Assembly (NCBI RefSeq): GCF_003335585.1
Contig: NZ_QBFD01000046.1
Coordinates: 335,345-399,344 of the forward strand
Direction of reading: 5' to 3'
From: Sulfitobacter sp. DFL-14
Lineage (GTDB): Bacteria; Pseudomonadota; Alphaproteobacteria; Rhodobacterales; Rhodobacteraceae
Length of the DNA stretch: 64,000 nt
This document shows, one piece after another, positions 60,329 through 64,000 of this stretch. The translations under genes were made by a program, and so were the position numbers. The notes under the pieces were generated by a model, which saw only the letters and a list, made by a program, of their open reading frames with translations, had not been told where the DNA came from and searched no databases. How positions within the stretch are numbered: position 1 is the stretch's first letter; every line of letters begins with the position of its first letter.

Positions 60329-61881
60329 GCGGTGCCCTCCTTGTCCTTCTCGGGATCACGCTTTTGTGCGGTATCCTCTCCGGGGCGCCGGTGTCCTTTG
60401 TGCTGATCGGGGTGCCGACGGTGGTCGCCTTCCTCGGCGCGGTGCTGGGCGTGTTCGATCTGGGCTTTCTCGCCGCTTTCCCGTCGCGGGCCTTTGGTAT
60501 CCTGACCAACGACGTGTTTCTGTCGGTGCCGCTCTTTGTCCTGATGGGCGGGCTTCTGGAACGGTCGAGCATCGCCAAGCGGATGATGCTGACGGCGGGC
60601 GCGCTTTTCGGGAACCGCGAAGGCGGCATGGCCTATGCGGTGGTCATCGTCGGGGCACTTCTGGCGGCGTCCACGGGGGTGATCGGGGCGACGATCTTCA
60701 TGCTGGGCATGATCGCGATGCCGGCGATGCTTGAGGCGGGCTATTCGAAATCCCTGGCGTCGGGCGTCATCTGTGCGGCCGGGTCGCTGGGTCAGATCAT
60801 CCCGCCCTCCATCCTGCTGATCCTGCTGACCGACCAGATCTCGGCGGCCTACCAGGCCGGGCGGCGCTCAGCCGGGGAATGGGCGGTCGAACCTGTCTCC
60901 GTCGGGGATCTCTTTGCCGGGGCGTTCATTCCCGGCCTCCTGCTGGTGGTCCTCTATATCCTCTACATTCTGTTCACTTCGATCCGGACCCCGGCCAGTT
61001 GCCCGCCGGTGGTGGCACGTGATGCCGCGGGCAACCGGACCCGGCCCGACCTGCGCGAGGTCACCTATTCCCTGCTCATGCCTCTGCTGCTGATCGTGAT
61101 CGTGCTCGGTTCTATCCTTGGTGGCGTGGCCACGGCGACGGAAAGCGCGGCGCTTGGCGCGGCGGGGGCGTTGGTGATGACCGCGATGAACCGCGACGGC
61201 GTGCCGCTCTGGCGCATGCTGTTGTTGATGGCGGTACTGCCCGCCGCCTTTGCGCTGGTTGCCGTCAAACTGTCCGGCGGCGCGCAGGCCTCGCCGCTGG
61301 CGGGGGGCATCGGCCTCGTGGCGCTTGTCGTGATGTGCCTTGGCACCCTCAGCGCCCTGCTGCAGGAATTGCGGCGCGGTGGCATGTGGGACGCCGCTGT
61401 CGACACGGCCAGCATGGTCGCCATGCTGACGCTGATCGTGCTGGGGGCGACAATGCTGTCGCTGGTCTTCCGTGGCCTGCACGGCGAGCAAATGGTCGAG
61501 AGCTTCCTCCACGGCCTGCCGGGCGGAGAGCTGACAGCGGTGCTGGTCGTGATGGCGATCATCTTCTTGCTCGGCTTTGTCATCGAATATGTCGAGATCA
61601 TCTTTATCGTCGTGCCGATTGCCGGGCCGCCACTGATGGCGGCGGGTGTCGATCCGGTCTGGTTCGCCATCCTGATCAGCATGAACCTTCAAATCAGCTT
61701 CCTCACGCCTCCCTTCGGCTATGCGCTGTTCTACTTCCGCCGCGTCGCACCCGAGAGCGTGAAGACCCTGGACATCTACAAGGGGATCCTGCCGTTCATC
61801 CTCTTGCAGATCGTCGCGCTGGCCATCGTCTTCCTGGTCCCGGACCTGGCGACCTGGCTCCCCGACACGATCTACAAATGA
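60325..61881 (+). CDS. TRAP transporter large permease subunit, long form (DctM/TakM family)
   Basis: A 518-residue DctM protein, about 90 residues longer than the standard form. The core motifs are VPLFVLMGGLLERSSIAKRMML, ASTGVIGATIFMLGMIAMPAML, AAGSLGQIIPPSILLILLTDQI and ILISMNLQISFLTPPFGYALFYF. The extra part in the middle (residues of about 290-345) forms two additional hydrophobic segments. Long forms of this type occur in TakPQM-like systems for 2-oxo acids and in the chloroaromatic/mannitol group. Confidence 0.9.
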   Translation: MSGALLVLLGITLLCGILSGAPVSFVLIGVPTVVAFLGAVLGVFDLGFLAAFPSRAFGILTNDVFLSVPLFVLMGGLLERSSIAKRMMLTAGALFGNREGGMAYAVVIVGALLAASTGVIGATIFMLGMIAMPAMLEAGYSKSLASGVICAAGSLGQIIPPSILLILLTDQISAAYQAGRRSAGEWAVEPVSVGDLFAGAFIPGLLLVVLYILYILFTSIRTPASCPPVVARDAAGNRTRPDLREVTYSLLMPLLLIVIVLGSILGGVATATESAALGAAGALVMTAMNRDGVPLWRMLLLMAVLPAAFALVAVKLSGGAQASPLAGGIGLVALVVMCLGTLSALLQELRRGGMWDAAVDTASMVAMLTLIVLGATMLSLVFRGLHGEQMVESFLHGLPGGELTAVLVVMAIIFLLGFVIEYVEIIFIVVPIAGPPLMAAGVDPVWFAILISMNLQISFLTPPFGYALFYFRRVAPESVKTLDIYKGILPFILLQIVALAIVFLVPDLATWLPDTIYK

Positions 61882-61910
61882 GCGGCTCAACCAACAGGGA
61901 TGATAAAGAA

Positions 61911-62990
61911 ATGAAAAGAAGAGCCTTCATCACCGCCGCATCCGTCGCTTCGTTGACCCTCGCGGCCCCCCGGATCGCCAGCGCTCAGGCGCAGCATAAC
62001 TGGAAACTCGTCACCTCCGTGCCGCGCGGCCTGCCCGGGCCCGGCGTCTCCGCCCTTCGCTGGGCCGAGCGTGTCACCGCGATCACCGAGGGCGCGATCA
62101 ACGTGCAAGTGTTCGGCGCCGGTGAACTGGTGGCGCCCTTTGCCACCCAGGAAGCCGTCGAAAGCGGGACCGCCGAGGTTTACCACGGCTCCGGCACCTG
62201 GTTTTCCGGCCGGGACATCGCGCATGCCTTCTTCACGGCCGCACCTTACGGGCTGACCTTCGATGAGATGCACGCCTGGATGTACTACGGCGGCGGCCAG
62301 GAGCTGCTGGACGAATTCACCAATCCGCGAAACCTCAAAGTGTTCATCGGTGGCGGCTCCGGCCTGCAGACCGCCGGCTGGTTCAAGAAACCGATCACCT
62401 CGCTTGACGACCTGCAGGGGCTGAACTTCCGCGCCGCCGGTCTTTATGGCGAAGTGCTGCGCAAGCTCGGCGTCAATCCGACCTCGATTCCACCTGGCGA
62501 CATCTTTGCTGCGCTTCAATCCGGCGCGCTGGACGGGGCCGAATGGGTTGGCCCGTCCAACGACCTGGCCTTCGGCCTGCAGAACGTCGCAAAGTACATG
62601 TATGCGCCCTCGCCGGTCGAGATTTACGGCGGCATCGAGTTCGGCATCGGCATGGACGCCTGGAATGCGCTGACTGACGGCCAGCGCGTCATGGTCGAAG
62701 CGGTGACCGAGGCCGAGGCCAACCGGTCCTCCGCCGATACGCTGCATGCGCATCTGCAGGCCTATGAAAAGCTGAGAGCCATGTCGGACCTGACCATCGA
62801 CACATTCCCCGATGAGGTCTGGACCGCGATCCAGGACGCCTCCCGCGAGGTGATCGAAGAGGTGAAGGAGACGAGCGATTTCCACCGTCGCTTCGTCGAC
62901 GCCTATTATGCCTATGTAGGTCAGGCGACGCAGTACAAACGCTTCTATGACACGGGCTTCCTGCAGGCACGGCAGAACTTCATCCTTTGA
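61911..62990 (+). CDS. TRAP transporter substrate-binding protein (TakP-like)
   Basis: A 359-residue periplasmic protein with signal peptide MKRRAFITAASVASLTLAAPRIASAQA; the RR and hydrophobic core could permit Tat export. An ATG at 61878 overlapping the previous stop is an alternative start without a good site. The blocks LVTSVPRGLPGPGVSALRWAERV, AEVYHGSGTWFSGRDIAHAFFTAAPYGLTFDEMHAWMYYGGG and SGALDGAEWVGPSNDL resemble TakP, which binds 2-oxo acids such as pyruvate. A strong hairpin follows the stop. Confidence 0.88.
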   Translation: MKRRAFITAASVASLTLAAPRIASAQAQHNWKLVTSVPRGLPGPGVSALRWAERVTAITEGAINVQVFGAGELVAPFATQEAVESGTAEVYHGSGTWFSGRDIAHAFFTAAPYGLTFDEMHAWMYYGGGQELLDEFTNPRNLKVFIGGGSGLQTAGWFKKPITSLDDLQGLNFRAAGLYGEVLRKLGVNPTSIPPGDIFAALQSGALDGAEWVGPSNDLAFGLQNVAKYMYAPSPVEIYGGIEFGIGMDAWNALTDGQRVMVEAVTEAEANRSSADTLHAHLQAYEKLRAMSDLTIDTFPDEVWTAIQDASREVIEEVKETSDFHRRFVDAYYAYVGQATQYKRFYDTGFLQARQNFIL

Positions 62991-63006
62991 AGCTCCGGGC
63001 GATCTT

Positions 63007-63054
63007 CCCGCCGCTGATCGGGCTCCTGTCGGTGCCCATGGGATCGGCGGCGGG
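63007..63054 (+). promoter_or_regulatory. Long GC-rich mRNA hairpin after the TRAP binding-protein gene
   Basis: The 13-bp arms CCCGCCGCTGATC (63007-63019) and GATCGGCGGCGGG (63042-63054) pair with one G-T mismatch. Inside, GGGC and GCCC (63020-63023, 63034-63037) extend the stem after a small bulge. No T-run follows. It starts 16 bases after the stop and 114 bases before the amidase ATG. Confidence 0.65.
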
Positions 63055-63120
63055 ATGTTCAGGGTGATCCGGTCATGAACCAGCGCCAGGCCACCCCAAC
63101 CGTCACAAGGAGATAAGCTA

Positions 63121-64000
63121 TGACCCGCGAAACCCCCTTCTATTCTGGTCCCGAGCTCTGCGCGCTCGGCGCGGTCGAAGCGGTCGATCTTCTGCGCCGG
63201 GGCGAAGTGTCGGCCCTTGAGCTGATCGAGGCGGCCCAGACCCGGCACGCCCAGACAGATCCGGCGATCAACGCCATGCCGACACCCTGTTTCGACCGGG
63301 CGCGGGCGGCGGCAGGGGCGCTGCAAACACCCGGCGAAGACCGGGGCGCTCTGTATGGCCTGCCTGTCGGGATCAAGGATCTGACTGCGGTGGCCGGGGT
63401 GCGGACCACTTTCGGCACGCCGGGTCTGGCCGATTATGTGCCCGAAGCCTCCGACCCACTGGTCGATCTGATCGAGAACCGGGGCGGGGTGGTGCTGGGC
63501 AAGACGAACACGCCTGAATTCGGGGCCGGGGCCAATACGTTCAACGCAATCTTCGGCGCCACGCGGAACCCCTGGGACACCCGCCTGAACCCCGCCGGGT
63601 CCTCCGGCGGCGCGGCGGCACAACTGGCTGTCGGGCAGGCATGGCTCAGCCAGGGTTCGGATCATGGCGGAAGCCTGCGAACCCCCGCGGCCTATTGCGG
63701 TGTGGTGGGCCTGCGGCCCAGTCCCGGGCTTGTCGCGGGCGGACCGGCCCAGGCGGGTTATATCACCGAAGGCGTGCAGGGGCCGATGGCGCGCTCCGTC
63801 GCGGATTGCGCGCTCTTCCTCGACACGATGACCGGGTTCGATGCGCGCTACCCGCTGTCCTACCCCCGCGAGTCCGCGCCCTATCTTGCGGCGACAGACC
63901 GGGCCGAGGTGACCAAATTGCGCATCGGCTACCTGCCGGACCTGTCCGGTGAAAGCGCCGTCGACACCGACATGCGCAGCCATATCGACGCGGCGATGCA
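63121..64000 (+). CDS. Amidase signature family enzyme, cut by the window end
   Basis: The first 293 codons are visible. The start MTRETPFYSGPELCALGAVEAVDLLRRGEVSALELIEA follows AAGGAGATAAGCT. The Ser-cisSer-Lys triad is present: Lys in GLPVGIKDLTAVAGV, Ser in NPAGSSGGAAAQLAVG and Ser in QGSDHGGSLRTPAAYCGVVGLRPS. It differs clearly from the fused amidase at 26.5 kb. Set downstream of a GGT-like enzyme and a TRAP importer, it probably hydrolyses an amide made or imported in the same pathway. The C-terminal part lies outside the window. Confidence 0.88.

Noticed and set aside
61887..63983. A 698-codon minus-strand open frame opposite the TRAP binding protein and amidase genes
   Set aside because: It spans two real plus-strand genes and the intergenic hairpin; the translation shows no known fold.

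Overview
The window is GC-rich (roughly 60-65 % by eye), densely packed, and made almost entirely of solute-uptake operons and catabolic enzymes, most with their own regulator. The glp ABC operon, two TRAP systems, two Liv/Urt-type ABC systems, BKACE, RidA and FAH-family enzymes all fit an alphaproteobacterium, most likely of the Rhodobacterales/roseobacter type. The species cannot be named from the sequence. I see no rRNA, tRNA, CRISPR array, insertion sequence or phage gene.

Layout. (1) 1-5.8 kb: a Liv-type ABC importer (end of the binding protein, two permeases, two ATPases) with a hotdog thioesterase and a RidA protein, facing an FAH-family hydrolase and a MarR regulator. (2) 5.9-18.3 kb: a racemase-like gene, then the glycerol regulon: glpR (-), glpD, glpS, glpT, glpP, glpQ, a foreign-looking AT-rich ORF, glpU, glpV, glpK and an iron-type alcohol dehydrogenase. 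(3) 18.3-28.0 kb: an amide-type module: MarR (-), an AmiC-like sensor (+), a flotillin-like protein, and an Urt/Fmd-type ABC importer whose last ATPase is fused in frame to a complete nitrile-hydratase-type amidase. (4) 28.0-35.8 kb: an AlkJ/AlkH/AlkK-like set (GMC dehydrogenase, aldehyde dehydrogenase, acyl-CoA ligase), a second FadD-like ligase and a TetR regulator. (5) 35.8-44.4 kb: an XRE-cupin regulator, a D-amino-acid-oxidase-type flavoenzyme, a TRAP transporter, an M81/MlrC metallohydrolase, a D-aminoacylase-like amidohydrolase and a CobW-type GTPase. (6) 44.7-54.2 kb: two paralogous GNAT proteins flanking a DSD1-type aldolase and RidA, a flavin oxidase, an aldehyde dehydrogenase, TetR with tandem palindromic operators, YciI, and a reverse pair of class III aminotransferase and BKACE. 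(7) 54.3-64 kb: RpiR, several gene remnants, a racemase-fold protein lacking both catalytic cysteines, GntR, a gamma-glutamyltransferase-like enzyme, a TakP-type TRAP transporter and an amidase cut by the window end.

How the genes work together. Most blocks read as import, then one to four soluble enzymes, then a local regulator. Four of the five binding-protein genes are followed directly by a strong GC-rich hairpin, which suggests a shared way of keeping binding-protein transcript in excess. The most unusual items are the ATPase-amidase fusion within the MarR/AmiC/flotillin module, the asymmetric GlpS/GlpT nucleotide sites, the AT-rich ORF inside the glp operon, the tandem TetR operators at about 51.2 kb, and the cluster of decayed genes at 54.2-57.2 kb.
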